A stretch of DNA of 50,547 nucleotides from Deltaproteobacteria bacterium (GTDB taxonomy: Bacteria > Desulfobacterota > DSM-4660 > Desulfatiglandales > HGW-15). The translations under genes and the position numbers were made by a program. The stretch's first letter is position 1. The number at the start of each line of letters is the position of its first letter. The DNA lies in contig JAGVAP010000039.1 of the NCBI GenBank assembly GCA_020060215.1, forward strand, positions 1 to 50,547, written 5' to 3'. The notes beneath the pieces are model-generated. The model had not been told where the DNA came from and did not search any database. It worked only from the letters and a program-made list of their open reading frames with translations. Shown here piece after piece: positions 1 to 8,528 of the stretch.

Positions 1-459
1 GTTCCTGGCCTCGGGGATGATGTGCACATACCCTCGCGACACGAGATAATCGATGTCCCCGGCCTCGATCGACCCGTCCCAGAAGGGGGAGTCGTAGTAC
101 TCCTGCAGGGGGATGTCCTTCAACCAGCGCGTGGTCTCCTGCAACTCCTTCCCCCAACCGAAAAAGGAAAGAAGGGCCGGAAACTTCTTCCCCTCCACAT
201 CGGGCCGGTAGACATCGGTGGCCAGAAGCGCACCGTCGCGCATCCGAACCATCACATCCTTTTCCACCTTGACGGAATAGACCGGCTTGGACTCCTCTTC
301 CTTGATGAGCTGGGGGTAGCCGTCGAAGAGGACCCCCTTGACGTCGGCGTCGTGGGGGAGGCGCTGCCCGAAAACCTTGGTCCCCTTGACCCTCACCCGG
401 ATATCGTCACCGCGGTAGATCTCCAGATTGGGTTGTTGCGCTTCAACTTTGATGGTCAT
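1..459 (-). CDS. CocE/NonD family hydrolase, N-terminal 153 residues (runs off left edge)
   Basis: Reading the minus strand from the ATG at 459 gives an uninterrupted frame to the window edge. A GGAGG ribosome site lies just upstream (plus-strand cctcc at 466-470). The protein contains VRMRDGALLATDVYRP followed by a Phe-Gly-Trp-Gly stretch, the N-terminal signature of the CocE/NonD (X-Pro dipeptidyl-peptidase S15-like) alpha/beta hydrolases, which cleave esters or amides with a Ser-Asp-His triad. The catalytic serine, the rest of the hydrolase fold and the C-terminal jelly-roll domain would lie outside the window. About 80 residues precede the family signature, which is longer than in typical members. 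The substrate cannot be told. The gene stands alone here, with a response regulator upstream on the same strand. Confidence 0.85.
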   Translation of the reverse strand, partial: MTIKVEAQQPNLEIYRGDDIRVRVKGTKVFGQRLPHDADVKGVLFDGYPQLIKEEESKPVYSVKVEKDVMVRMRDGALLATDVYRPDVEGKKFPALLSFFGWGKELQETTRWLKDIPLQEYYDSPFWDGSIEAGDIDYLVSRGYVHIIPEARN

Positions 460-1091
460 GTTTTTCCTCCCTTTCTCTGCTCTCATCATTTGGGTTGGAC
501 CAAGACTTCTCTCGATTCCTGCTTACATTCGAGTGCGCAAACCGCACATCGTTGTTCCCACCGAGAGTGACGCCCAATGGCTGACCGCTCCATCCATCGC
601 AGAATGGCCGCTCGTGAGCGCATCGGAGTGCGCTCAACTACTCTGTGGGCTGTAAAATTGGTTCCTTAGAAAGACTGGGTTTTGGACTCGGACAATGCTA
701 CCGAAAAGGGATAAGTGTCAGGGATGACCTTGGCTGTCTCGCTGAGGGCTAAGAAGTTGCCTTAGAGACGTCGACCGCAAAGACGACCGATCTGGCGCTT
801 AGGTTTTCTGTAATGTGTCTTCCTGACTTTGTGAGGTATGCAAGGATAGATTTATTGATAAACAATCCCTTGTCAAACATTTTAATTCCGGTAATTGCGA
901 TCACCCCGATGCATGTTTTCTACAACTACCAGATAGTTCTCCAGATCTTCCATACCCGTCCATGGATCGAGATGCTGCATGGTCATCGGGAGTCGTGAAG
1001 ATTACAGGGGAGGATTGCGGCTGGACGTGGTCACGGCCGAATGTACTCGGCCAGTGCGCAAACAGCAGATCGGATGGGAGGACCCGAGGGA
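460..1091. other. 632-bp intergenic region, no gene seen
   Basis: The stretch lies between the CocE/NonD gene and the response-regulator gene, both on the minus strand. It contains an AT-rich block (about 790-920) unlike the GC-rich neighbours, which is where a promoter for the CocE/NonD gene would be expected. Short open frames here lack ribosome sites and recognisable protein features. No repeat or hairpin of note was found. Confidence 0.5.
848..876 (-). promoter_or_regulatory. Possible sigma-70 promoter for the CocE/NonD gene
   Basis: On the minus strand a perfect TTGACA (876-871) is followed after 17 bp by AAATCT (853-848), a poor -10. It sits in the only AT-rich block of the region, about 390 bp upstream of the hydrolase start. 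The weak -10 and long leader keep this tentative. Confidence 0.25.
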
Positions 1092-1598
1092 TCAAAAGGC
1101 AGGGAAGACTTCATTCACCTTCTTTTCCCAGAATTCCTTTTCCTTCTCCCGCCAATGAGGGCCCTGAAATCTCTTGTCGTAAAAGGTGCCCAATCGATCA
1201 AACACCTTATGCCAGGGGCTCTTGCCCGTCTGGATCGACTCCAGGACGTCAGCGACGAAAGCCCGTATGTCCCCGATCCTCTCTTTAGGGGCGAAATAGG
1301 CAGCCCCCTCATCGGCGGAGCGCTTCAGGTCGTTGCCGGAAAGCGCATGGGCCGTCAGCATGAGGGCCGGTATCCTTTTCTCTCTGGCGATCTTCAGCAG
1401 CTCGTAACCGTTCACACCCATGATATCGAGCACGGCAATGTCGTACTTGTTCTCCTCCATCATCTTCTTTCCCTCCTCAAAAGAGGAGGCTGCATCCACC
1501 TTGCAGATATCCAGCAGGTTCACGAGCGTTACAAGGACATCTTTTTCATCATCCACCACCAGAACCCTTTTGCCTGCCATCACCTTATCGGCTTTCAT
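1092..1598 (-). CDS. Stand-alone response regulator (receiver domain plus conserved C-terminal tail)
   Basis: A 168-residue protein. The first ~120 residues are a CheY-like receiver: VLVVDDE supplies the acidic metal pocket, Asp58 in VLDIMG is the phosphorylation site, MLTAHA carries the switch Thr and APKE the conserved Lys. There is no DNA-binding or enzymatic output domain, only a ~45-residue tail rich in Trp and Phe (TGKSPWHKVF...KEFW). The start at 1598 is preferred over one 36 bp upstream because AGGAGG precedes it at 8 bp. A paralogue with the same tail lies at 18625-19137, beyond the aromatic operon. Output by protein-protein contact is inferred, and no histidine kinase is encoded in the window. 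Confidence 0.88.
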   Translation of the reverse strand: MKADKVMAGKRVLVVDDEKDVLVTLVNLLDICKVDAASSFEEGKKMMEENKYDIAVLDIMGVNGYELLKIAREKRIPALMLTAHALSGNDLKRSADEGAAYFAPKERIGDIRAFVADVLESIQTGKSPWHKVFDRLGTFYDKRFQGPHWREKEKEFWEKKVNEVFPAF

Positions 1599-1780
1599 GA
1601 CAGCGCCCTCCTGCGGAAACGTGCTATTCGGCAAGACTACCGTTCAATGCAACCGATGTGATTAAGATAGAGATGCGCACACGACTCTGGACGCATACAA
1701 GGATTATGTGGATCCGCAGCGACCCGATTTCGTCATTCCGGCAACCAGAATCCTCTAGGGGCAACCGGGTTATTCCATCC

Positions 1781-2716
1781 TCACGACCTCTTGGCCATGA
1801 TCGTGTCTATCCCTTGATCTCGGGACTCCCGACCTGCCGTTTTCCTCAGCATCTCCACGAAGCCCCTGGCCGCATGGGAGAGGGGCTGAGCCTTCAGATA
1901 GGCGATGCTTACGTCGAGGAACAGGTTCTGTCCATTCACCGGGACGTTGGCTAATCGGTGGTCTCGAATCTCCGCAGCCACCGCCTCCTCCACCAGGAAC
2001 GAGATGCCTTCCCCACGCTGCACGAGCTGCTTGATGAACTCCGTATTGCTCGTCTCCATCAGGACATTCGGGATGATGCCGTTCTGACGGAACAGCTCGT
2101 TCACCCGGTTCCTGGTCCCTGAGCCCACCTCCTTCATGATCATGGGATCGTCCGCGAGTTCCTCCACGGAGACGCTCTCCCTTTTGGCCAGGCGGTGATT
2201 CCGGGCCAGGATGAGCACGAGCCGATCCTGCTTGAAGGGAATAAAGTTGATGTTCGGGTCGTCTTCCAGCTTCGCGATCACCGCCACCTCGTTCCGGAAG
2301 TCGAGCAGGCTATGGATGACGTCCAGGGAACTCCCCTCATCCAGATGGATCATGACATTGGGATATGCATTCCGGAAGCTCGTGATCAGGAAAGGCATGA
2401 AATAGCGGGCGTAGGTCTTGGAGGTCCCCAACCGAAGAACGCCGCGCTTCAGTTCTCTCATCTCCTCGATGGTCTGCTCCACCTCCTTCTCGATCTCGAA
2501 CATCCTCCTGACGTATTCGAAAAGCGTCTTACCTTCGTCCGTGAGATAGACGTTTCTTCCCTTTTTCTTGAAGAGCTTCAGATTGCACTTCTGCTCCAGC
2601 TGTCTCACCTGCGCGGTGACGGCGGGTTGGGTGATAAAGAGTTTTCCGGCAGCTGCCGTAAAGCTGTCGCATCGGGCAGCCTCATAAAACACCCGGAGTT
2701 GATTGAGATTGAGCAT
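1781..2716 (-). CDS. LysR-type transcriptional regulator
   Basis: A 311-residue LysR family protein. Residues 1-60 form the winged helix-turn-helix, with the recognition-helix stretch KLFITQPAVTAQVRQLE. The rest is the effector-binding domain, including LRLGTSKTYARYFMP and the RGEGISFLVEEAV segment. AGAGGAG precedes the start. The gene is divergent from the Liv system 1 binding protein (start 3123), across a 406-bp region. LysR regulators typically control the divergent operon in response to a small aromatic or acid ligand, so it plausibly controls Liv system 1 and perhaps the downstream aromatic operon. That role is inference from position. Confidence 0.93.
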   Translation of the reverse strand: MLNLNQLRVFYEAARCDSFTAAAGKLFITQPAVTAQVRQLEQKCNLKLFKKKGRNVYLTDEGKTLFEYVRRMFEIEKEVEQTIEEMRELKRGVLRLGTSKTYARYFMPFLITSFRNAYPNVMIHLDEGSSLDVIHSLLDFRNEVAVIAKLEDDPNINFIPFKQDRLVLILARNHRLAKRESVSVEELADDPMIMKEVGSGTRNRVNELFRQNGIIPNVLMETSNTEFIKQLVQRGEGISFLVEEAVAAEIRDHRLANVPVNGQNLFLDVSIAYLKAQPLSHAARGFVEMLRKTAGRESRDQGIDTIMAKRS

Positions 2717-3122
2717 CGCATTCTCCTCTTGCTCATGGAAAGAGAAGCGGACGTATCCCCTGACCTCTCAACTGGGTTCAGGGCCCGGAGGACCCGGCTT
2801 TTCCAACACTCCACTGTCGCCCAAAGGCGACGCCCTTATGGGAGAGGATGATCTATAAGCAATGGTTATTTGTATCATAAAAAAATAAGAATTGACATAT
2901 TCATTTCCTTGCGAATGATGGAATCATCTCACCTCACTCGGAATCTCTTTCCGTTAACCTGAAAACAACGCGTTCGTTCTTTCCTGGATTTGATCCCGGC
3001 ACGTTCCGAATAACGCCGGCGGCGGCATATTTGTCCGAATCACCGATCATCCGAACTTTTTTCCGGAAACCTCCAAATTGTCCTACATCACCCTCTTTCG
3101 ACATGAAAGGAGAATGTACGCC
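2717..3122. promoter_or_regulatory. Divergent LysR/Liv1 control region
   Basis: This 406-bp region between divergent genes holds an AT-rich core (about 2862-2915). An imperfect dyad ATGGTTATTTGTATCAT lies at 2862-2878, compatible with a LysR T-N11-A site. A plus-strand TTGACA at 2892-2897 is followed after 16 bp by AATGAT (2914-2919), a candidate promoter for the Liv1 operon with a leader of about 200 nt. A small dyad GATGGAATCATC overlaps that -10. No gene is seen in the rest. Confidence 0.4.
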
Positions 3123-4484
3123 ATGAGGGAGAAGAGGAAAGAGAACGTGCTTCTGATCGCTGTATCCGTTGTCCTGATCGTTCCACTCTTTCTCGGGATC
3201 GGCTCGAACCCGGTTCAGGCCCAGGGTACCGACCAGGCCCCCAAAGAAATCCTGATCGGCGATGTGGGCTCCTTCACAGGCCCCTACGCGGCCTTTGCCC
3301 AGGGCGCATTCGGGGTGAAGGCGGCCGTGGAGGACATCAACAAACAGGGAGGCCTGTACGTCAAGGCGTACGGCAAGAAGCTGCCTGTCCGGCTGATCAC
3401 CCGGGACACGCAGAGCGACATGCTGAAGGATGCGCCCCTGGCCGAAGATCTGATCCTGAGGGAGAAGATCAATTTCCTGGTAGAGCATCTGGAGCCTCCC
3501 CACATGAGGGCCGGTGCGGCCAACGTGGCCGAGAAATACAAAATCCCCTACGTCACCGGTGTCGGACCCTTTGAATCCTGGATGGGAATACGGGGAGCGG
3601 TTACCCCGCCCTGGACCTACACTTGGGCTTATGGTTTCGCCATCGGAACCCCTCCTGAGCCTGGAGACTTCCGGGAGGGGAAGAAGGGGTACCTGATGGT
3701 GCCTACCTGGTTCGGGGCCCTGGGTGAGTATGCCGGGCAGACGAACAAGAAGGTGGCCGCCTTCGGCGCGGATGATCCCGACGGCCGAAGCTGGTACATG
3801 GCCTTTACGGGGCTCGCCAAGGAGGCGGGTTATGACTGCTGCCGCGCGCAGGATCAGTTCGGCATCTTCCCGCCGGGGACCACGGATTTCACATCCCTGA
3901 TCCAGGAATGGAAGAAGTACGGCTGTGAAATCCTCTGGGGCAATTGCCCGGCCCCCGACTACGGGATCCTGTGGAGACAGGCCCGCACCCTGGGTTGGAA
4001 GCCGAAGATCGTTTTCGCCACCAGGGCCTCCCTCTTCTACCGGGACATCCAGTCCTGGGGAGGCGACCTGCCCCACGGGGTAGGGATGGAGCTGTTCTGG
4101 GATCCTTCCATCCAAGGGGCGAAGGGGATCGGCGACACCACACCCCAATCCCTCGCCGATCGCTGGTACAAGGAAACCAAGGAACCCATGAATCAGGGCA
4201 TAGGGTACTCCTACATGGCGGCCCAGGTCCTCTTTTCCGCGGTCGAGAAGGCCGGCACCCTGGACGGGCCCACGGTCAACAAGGCCCTCGGCGAGACCGA
4301 CATGAACTCCATGTACGGGCGTATCGTGTTCGACAAGAAAACCCAGTTTCACCGTTTTAACGTGCAGTTCGGGCAGTGGCGCAAGACCGACAAACCCTGG
4401 AAGTGGGAGGCGCCCGTGGTATTCTCCTTCAACGAGAACATCCCTGCCACGGACAAGCTGATATTCCCCATGCCCTATAAATAG
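3123..4484 (+). CDS. Liv system 1 periplasmic substrate-binding protein
   Basis: A 453-residue type 1 periplasmic binding protein of the LivJ/LivK family. A basic N-terminus (MREKRK) and hydrophobic core ending near GSNPVQAQG form a secretion signal. The mature protein begins with the family pattern EILIGDVGSFTGPYA and carries the usual VEDINKQGG motif. The start at 3123 is chosen because AAAGGAG at 3106-3112 lies 10 bp upstream, whereas the ATG at 3114 is too close. The protein would deliver a ligand to the transporter encoded just downstream. LivJ-like proteins in aromatic operons often bind aromatic acids rather than branched-chain amino acids, so the ligand is open. At ~450 residues it is longer than classic LivK (~370). 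Confidence 0.9.
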   Translation: MREKRKENVLLIAVSVVLIVPLFLGIGSNPVQAQGTDQAPKEILIGDVGSFTGPYAAFAQGAFGVKAAVEDINKQGGLYVKAYGKKLPVRLITRDTQSDMLKDAPLAEDLILREKINFLVEHLEPPHMRAGAANVAEKYKIPYVTGVGPFESWMGIRGAVTPPWTYTWAYGFAIGTPPEPGDFREGKKGYLMVPTWFGALGEYAGQTNKKVAAFGADDPDGRSWYMAFTGLAKEAGYDCCRAQDQFGIFPPGTTDFTSLIQEWKKYGCEILWGNCPAPDYGILWRQARTLGWKPKIVFATRASLFYRDIQSWGGDLPHGVGMELFWDPSIQGAKGIGDTTPQSLADRWYKETKEPMNQGIGYSYMAAQVLFSAVEKAGTLDGPTVNKALGETDMNSMYGRIVFDKKTQFHRFNVQFGQWRKTDKPWKWEAPVVFSFNENIPATDKLIFPMPYK

Positions 4485-4551
4485 GTATTAAGAACCGACT
4501 ACGTCCCCTTCGATGTAGAGGGACGATCCAGGAACATGGGAGGTCTGGGAG

Positions 4552-5316
4552 GTGGAAGCACCGATCCTCTCGGTCACCAGGCTCAGCATGAATTTCGGAG
4601 GGCTGGCGGCCATATTCAACCTCAGCTTCGACGTGCAGACGGATGAGGCGCTTGGGGTGATGGGGCCGAACGGGGCGGGCAAATCGACCCTGCTCAACGT
4701 GATCTGCGGCGAGTACAGGCCCGCCGCGGGTGAGATCAGATTCGAGGGCCGCGACATCACCGGTCTCCCCCCCCACAAGATCTGCAGGCTTGGGATCGCG
4801 CGGACCTACCAGATCCCGCAGCCCTTCGTGAATATGACCGCCCTGGAGAACGTGAAGGTCGCTGCCGAATACGGAAGAGACCTCGGCAAGGCCGCTGCAG
4901 AACGTGAGGCGATCAGGATCCTGGAAATGGTGGACCTTGGAGACAAGGAGGAGATGTACGCCCGGGACATGGCGGCCATCACGTTGAAGCGGCTCGAGTT
5001 GGCCCGCGCATTGGCCTCCGGGCCGAGGCTGCTCCTGCTCGACGAGGTGGCCGCAGGTCTGACCGAAGAAGAGATCCCGCGGATGCTGGAAATCCTGCAG
5101 AGAGTCCGCGAGTTCGGCACCAGCATCATATGGATCGAACACATCATGCGGGTCATGACCAGGGCCGTGGACACGATCATGGTTATGGAAAAGGGGACGA
5201 AGATCGCCATGGGCCCCCCCGGGGAGGTCATGGAGGACGAGCGGGTGATCGAGGCCTACCTGGGCAGGGGTGAGATCGGGACGGGCTCGCAGGAGGGGGA
5301 AGGCGGTACGACATGA
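4552..5316 (+). CDS. livG: Liv system 1 ABC transporter ATPase (LivG-like)
   Basis: A 254-residue ABC ATPase. Walker A is GPNGAGKST (residues 38-46) and Walker B LLLLDEVAAGL. The LivG type is indicated by the phrases IARTYQIPQPF and VIEAYLGRG near the end. The signature (LSGGQ) region is degenerate: the sequence reads AAITLKRLELARALA, with no LSGG. The start is GTG. It pairs with the next gene, whose signature is canonical, to form the heterodimeric motor of the importer. The asymmetry is repeated in the other two Liv systems in this window. Confidence 0.92.
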   Translation: MEAPILSVTRLSMNFGGLAAIFNLSFDVQTDEALGVMGPNGAGKSTLLNVICGEYRPAAGEIRFEGRDITGLPPHKICRLGIARTYQIPQPFVNMTALENVKVAAEYGRDLGKAAAEREAIRILEMVDLGDKEEMYARDMAAITLKRLELARALASGPRLLLLDEVAAGLTEEEIPRMLEILQRVREFGTSIIWIEHIMRVMTRAVDTIMVMEKGTKIAMGPPGEVMEDERVIEAYLGRGEIGTGSQEGEGGTT

Positions 5317-5455
5317 CGGTCGCGCTTTTGTGCAGATGCTTGATGCTCGTACTTGATGCGCGTGAATTTCACCAATCGTGAGATTCAAGAGATCGAGCAT
5401 CCAGAAACCACCATCCAGTATCACCCCGCTTTACGGTAAGACAAACGAGAGCACG

Positions 5456-6181
5456 ATGGAGACTCGTTTAGAACCGTTGTTGGAGGTCAGCCACATCGAT
5501 GCACTCCACGGGAGTTTTCAGGCCCTGTGGGATGTCTCCCTTTCCGTGGCTCCACTGGAAATCGTGGCCATGATCGGGGCGAACGGCTCGGGCAAGTCCA
5601 CCCTGCTGGATACCATCTCCGGGCTGCTCCACCCGGCCGGGGGCACGATCGAGTACGAGGGGAGGGACATCTCGCGCATGAAGCCGTTCCAGATCGTCGG
5701 TCTCGGCATCTCCCAAGTCCCGGAAGGAAGGCGGGTCTTTCCGGAGCTCACGGTGTTGGAGAACCTGGAGATCGGCTCGTACAACCGCGGGGCAAGATCC
5801 GAAAAGGATCTGAATCTCCAGAGGGTCTTTCACCTTTTCCCGCTCCTGAAGGGAAAGAGCGCTCAGCTCGCCAAGATGCTGAGCGGCGGTATGCAGCAGA
5901 TGCTGGCGGTAGGCCGGGGTCTGATGTCAAACCCCCGACTTCTCCTCCTCGACGAGATCTCTCTCGGACTGGCCCCGCTGGTGGTCAATGAACTCTACCT
6001 TGCGATGAAGGAGATCCGGAAAAGGGGCATCACCATCTTGTTTGTTGAGCAGAACGTCCGGAGAAGCCTCAGTGAGGCGGACAGGGCCTATATCCTGGAA
6101 GGGGGGCGGGTCGCGCTGAACGGGCCGACGAAAGAACTGCAGGAAGAGGAAAAGGTGAAGAAGGCATACTTCGGGGCCTGA
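5456..6181 (+). CDS. livF: Liv system 1 ABC transporter ATPase (LivF-like)
   Basis: A 241-residue ABC ATPase of the LivF type. Walker A is GANGSGKST (41-49), the signature is LSGGMQQML, and Walker B is LLLLDEISLGLAP. VPEGRRVFPELTVLENLEIG is typical of LivF. The ATG at 5456 fits the family length; a GTG 78 bp upstream is in frame but would add 26 non-conserved residues. No strong ribosome site was seen at either start. Partner of the preceding LivG-like ATPase at the cytoplasmic face. Confidence 0.92.
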   Translation: METRLEPLLEVSHIDALHGSFQALWDVSLSVAPLEIVAMIGANGSGKSTLLDTISGLLHPAGGTIEYEGRDISRMKPFQIVGLGISQVPEGRRVFPELTVLENLEIGSYNRGARSEKDLNLQRVFHLFPLLKGKSAQLAKMLSGGMQQMLAVGRGLMSNPRLLLLDEISLGLAPLVVNELYLAMKEIRKRGITILFVEQNVRRSLSEADRAYILEGGRVALNGPTKELQEEEKVKKAYFGA

Positions 6182-6205
6182 ACCCCGGCGGAAGCGGAGC
6201 GCAGG

Positions 6206-7069
6206 ATGGAGTTGGCGGATGTCTTCACGCCCCTGGTGATGGGTATTCTCCTGGGCGGATTGTATGCGGTGATTGCATTGGGCCTCTCACTGGTCTTCGG
6301 GGTGGTGAAGGAGATCAATGTCGCCCACGGAGACATGGTGATCCTGGGCAGCTATCTCGGCTATGCCATGATGACCGGTATGGGCATCGACCCCCTGCTG
6401 AGCCTGCTCATCGGAATGCCCCTCCTGTTCGGTTTCGGGTTCGCGGTGCAGAAGCTCCTCCTGAATCGGGCGTTCTCCATCTCCATGGATTCCGCACTGA
6501 TCATGACCTTCGGCATCTCCATCATCCTGCAGAATACCTTTCAACTGGTCTGGACCCCCATGTCCAGGGGTTTGACTACCGACTATTCGCTGATGAGCCT
6601 GGGGGCGGGAAACATCCGCTTCCCCTTCGTGTACCTGCTGGACTTCATCGCTGCGGTCCTCGTGATGGTCGTGCTGCACGTGTTCCTCAAGAAGACCTAT
6701 CTCGGAAAGGCGATCAGGGCCGCGGCCCAGGACCGGAAGGCGGCCAGCCTGATGGGGATCAATACCGAACAGGTGTATGCCCTCACCTTTGCCCTCTCGG
6801 CCGCCCTTGCAGCCCTTGCCGGAGTGCTGCTGGGACTCACCTTCCCATTCACGCCGGTCTCGGGCATGTCCTTCCTGATCATTGCGCTGGGCGTGGTGGT
6901 CCTGGGCGGTCTGGGCAGCATCATCGGGACCTTTGTCGGAGGCATTGCCTTCGGACTGGCCCAGACGATGGGAGGGCATTTTTTCGGTCTGGCCGCACAG
7001 ATGCTGGTGGCCTACACCATGGTGCTGGTCGTGCTGGCCCTGATACCAAGGGGGATCTTTGGCCGTTAG
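6206..7069 (+). CDS. livH: Liv system 1 permease (LivH-like)
   Basis: A 287-residue inner-membrane permease with about eight hydrophobic segments. The LivH features are GGLYAVIALGLSLVFGVVKEINVAHGD at the N-terminus, the cytoplasmic coupling segment GKAIRAAAQDRKAASLMGIN, and VVLGGLGSIIGTFVGGI near the C-terminus. It starts 24 bp after livF and overlaps the next permease gene by 11 bp, so the two should be translationally coupled. It would form the translocation channel with LivM. Confidence 0.93.
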   Translation: MELADVFTPLVMGILLGGLYAVIALGLSLVFGVVKEINVAHGDMVILGSYLGYAMMTGMGIDPLLSLLIGMPLLFGFGFAVQKLLLNRAFSISMDSALIMTFGISIILQNTFQLVWTPMSRGLTTDYSLMSLGAGNIRFPFVYLLDFIAAVLVMVVLHVFLKKTYLGKAIRAAAQDRKAASLMGINTEQVYALTFALSAALAALAGVLLGLTFPFTPVSGMSFLIIALGVVVLGGLGSIIGTFVGGIAFGLAQTMGGHFFGLAAQMLVAYTMVLVVLALIPRGIFGR

Positions 7070-8024
7070 GACTGAAACCATCCTACGGAGCTCCAGACGC
7101 GAATGGAAGCGGCTCCTGTTTGCGGCGCTCGTCCTGCTCCTTGGACTCTTTCCCGCGATCGGCGTGCCTCGCGTATGGCTCCTTTACCTCTTTCTGTTCT
7201 TTGTATACTCGGCCATGGCCAACATGTGGAACCTCCTCGCCGGCTACAGCGGGCTCGTGTCCTTGTGTCCCGCCGCATTCGTCGGTCTCGCGGGATACAC
7301 CCTGGCGGTATTCACGTGGCTGGAGATCCCCTACTACGTCGGCATCGTCTCCGGGGGCATTGTCTCGGCCTTGTTTGCGCTCCTCATATCCTTCCCGGTC
7401 TTCAGGCTGAAGGGCATCTACTTCGCCATCGGGACCCTGGTCGTTCCCGAGATCCTGCGATTCGTCTTCCTGCTCTGGAAACCGGTGGGGGGAGCCATAC
7501 ATGGCAGGGGCGCGGGGTACACCGTGAAGGGGGTGGCCGGGATCTCCCATTCGCAGATCTACTGGCTGGCCCTGGCCGCCTGCATCGGGTCCTTCCTCCT
7601 GGTCCGATGCGTTCTGCGTTCAAGGCTCGGGTCGGGTCTCGCCGCCATCCGCGACAACGATCGCACCGCTGCGAGCTGCGGGATCAACGTCTTCAAGCTC
7701 AAGCTCTTCTCCTTCGTCATCGCCGCCTTTTTCACCGGGATCACCGGGACGATCTTCTACGTCTATCAGGGCTATATTGAGCCCGGCAGCGCCTTCGGCA
7801 TCCAGTGGCTCATCACGCTGATGCTCGCCACCGTGATCGGCGGAGAGGGGACTGAGGAGGGGCCGACGGTCGGGACCGTCGTGGTCGTCTTCCTGTATTT
7901 CCTGCTGGCCCAGTATGCCGGTATCAGCCTCATCATCCAGGGGTTCATCCTGGTCGCCGTCATGCTGGCGGCCCCGCAGGGGATTGTCGGACTCCTCCAG
8001 AAGACCGGAAAACAATGTTCCTGA
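7059..8024 (+). CDS. livM: Liv system 1 permease (LivM-like)
   Basis: A 321-residue LivM-type permease. The N-terminal transmembrane segments are followed by NMWNLLAGYSGLVSLCPAAF, the family's conserved loop, then a central RLKGIYFAIGTL segment and the cytoplasmic coupling stretch GLAAIRDNDRTAASCGINV. The start is a TTG overlapping the end of livH, with an AAGGGGG ribosome site at 7048-7054. It is the last gene of the Liv1 operon. The 504 bp that follow separate it from the phenylphosphate synthase genes. Confidence 0.92.
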   Translation: MAVRTETILRSSRREWKRLLFAALVLLLGLFPAIGVPRVWLLYLFLFFVYSAMANMWNLLAGYSGLVSLCPAAFVGLAGYTLAVFTWLEIPYYVGIVSGGIVSALFALLISFPVFRLKGIYFAIGTLVVPEILRFVFLLWKPVGGAIHGRGAGYTVKGVAGISHSQIYWLALAACIGSFLLVRCVLRSRLGSGLAAIRDNDRTAASCGINVFKLKLFSFVIAAFFTGITGTIFYVYQGYIEPGSAFGIQWLITLMLATVIGGEGTEEGPTVGTVVVVFLYFLLAQYAGISLIIQGFILVAVMLAAPQGIVGLLQKTGKQCS

Positions 8025-8528
8025 AAAAAAATGCTCTGATAACGGCGCTGCGAACCGGAAAGGTGCAATGCCGGAATAGTGGAATGTCGGGAAAGAATCA
8101 AAAACCAAAAGCCTGGGTATGGTGCCGCAAGATCGCTCCTCTTGCGTTGAAACCCCTCATTCCCGTCATTCCTGCCGGACTGTTTGGTGCACCAAAGCCG
8201 GCCTGGGGTGATGCGGGGATCTCAAAACATTTCTTATCATAGAATGTTCTTAATAAGCACAGTTTATGAATCCCATAAATTAAATCAATTTGACAAGGCA
8301 CGCCCGATGGTCAGATAGTTGACGCGTACACACCTTTCACACTGCTCATGGATGGGTCTTTTCCGACCTGAAACGTTTAACATCACGCGGATACTGTTAA
8401 CCACATTTCATCACGTTGATCTCTTTGCTTTGTCATCTTCCCGGCAGATCACTTCGCTTCGCCCTATGAACCAACCTCCGTTGGTTCATTGAACACATGA
8501 TCAACCTTAGCGATGAGGAGGGATAGAA
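8025..8528. promoter_or_regulatory. Intergenic control region ahead of the phenylphosphate synthase operon
   Basis: No gene is seen in these 504 bp. They carry two TTGAC-type hexamers on the plus strand (8290-8295 TTGACA and 8319-8324 TTGACG) without convincing -10 partners. An inverted repeat GTTTAACA/TGTTAACC spans 8375-8402. A perfect palindrome lies just before the ribosome site of the first gene (listed separately). The layout suits a regulated promoter for the operon starting at 8529. The GTTGAC-N5-GGAAAC element found elsewhere is absent here. Confidence 0.4.
8466..8489. promoter_or_regulatory. Perfect 10-bp palindrome upstream of the phenylphosphate synthase operon
   Basis: ATGAACCAAC-CTCC-GTTGGTTCAT, a perfect stem of 10 bp with a 4-nt loop, lies 40 bp before the start codon at 8529. 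It could be a repressor operator or an RNA hairpin in the leader. It is not followed by a T-run, so a terminator is unlikely. Confidence 0.5.

Noticed and set aside
22..570. Plus-strand open frame of 182 codons at the left edge
   Set aside because: It is antisense to the CocE/NonD coding sequence, which has a clear ribosome site and family motifs.
813..998. Short plus-strand open frame of 61 codons in the AT-rich block
   Set aside because: No ribosome site, no recognisable features, and it covers the likely promoter region of the minus-strand CocE/NonD gene.
8290..8324. Sites in the Pps operon leader as further members of the GTTGAC-N5-GGAAAC set
   Set aside because: They contain TTGAC but no GGAAAC at the proper spacing.
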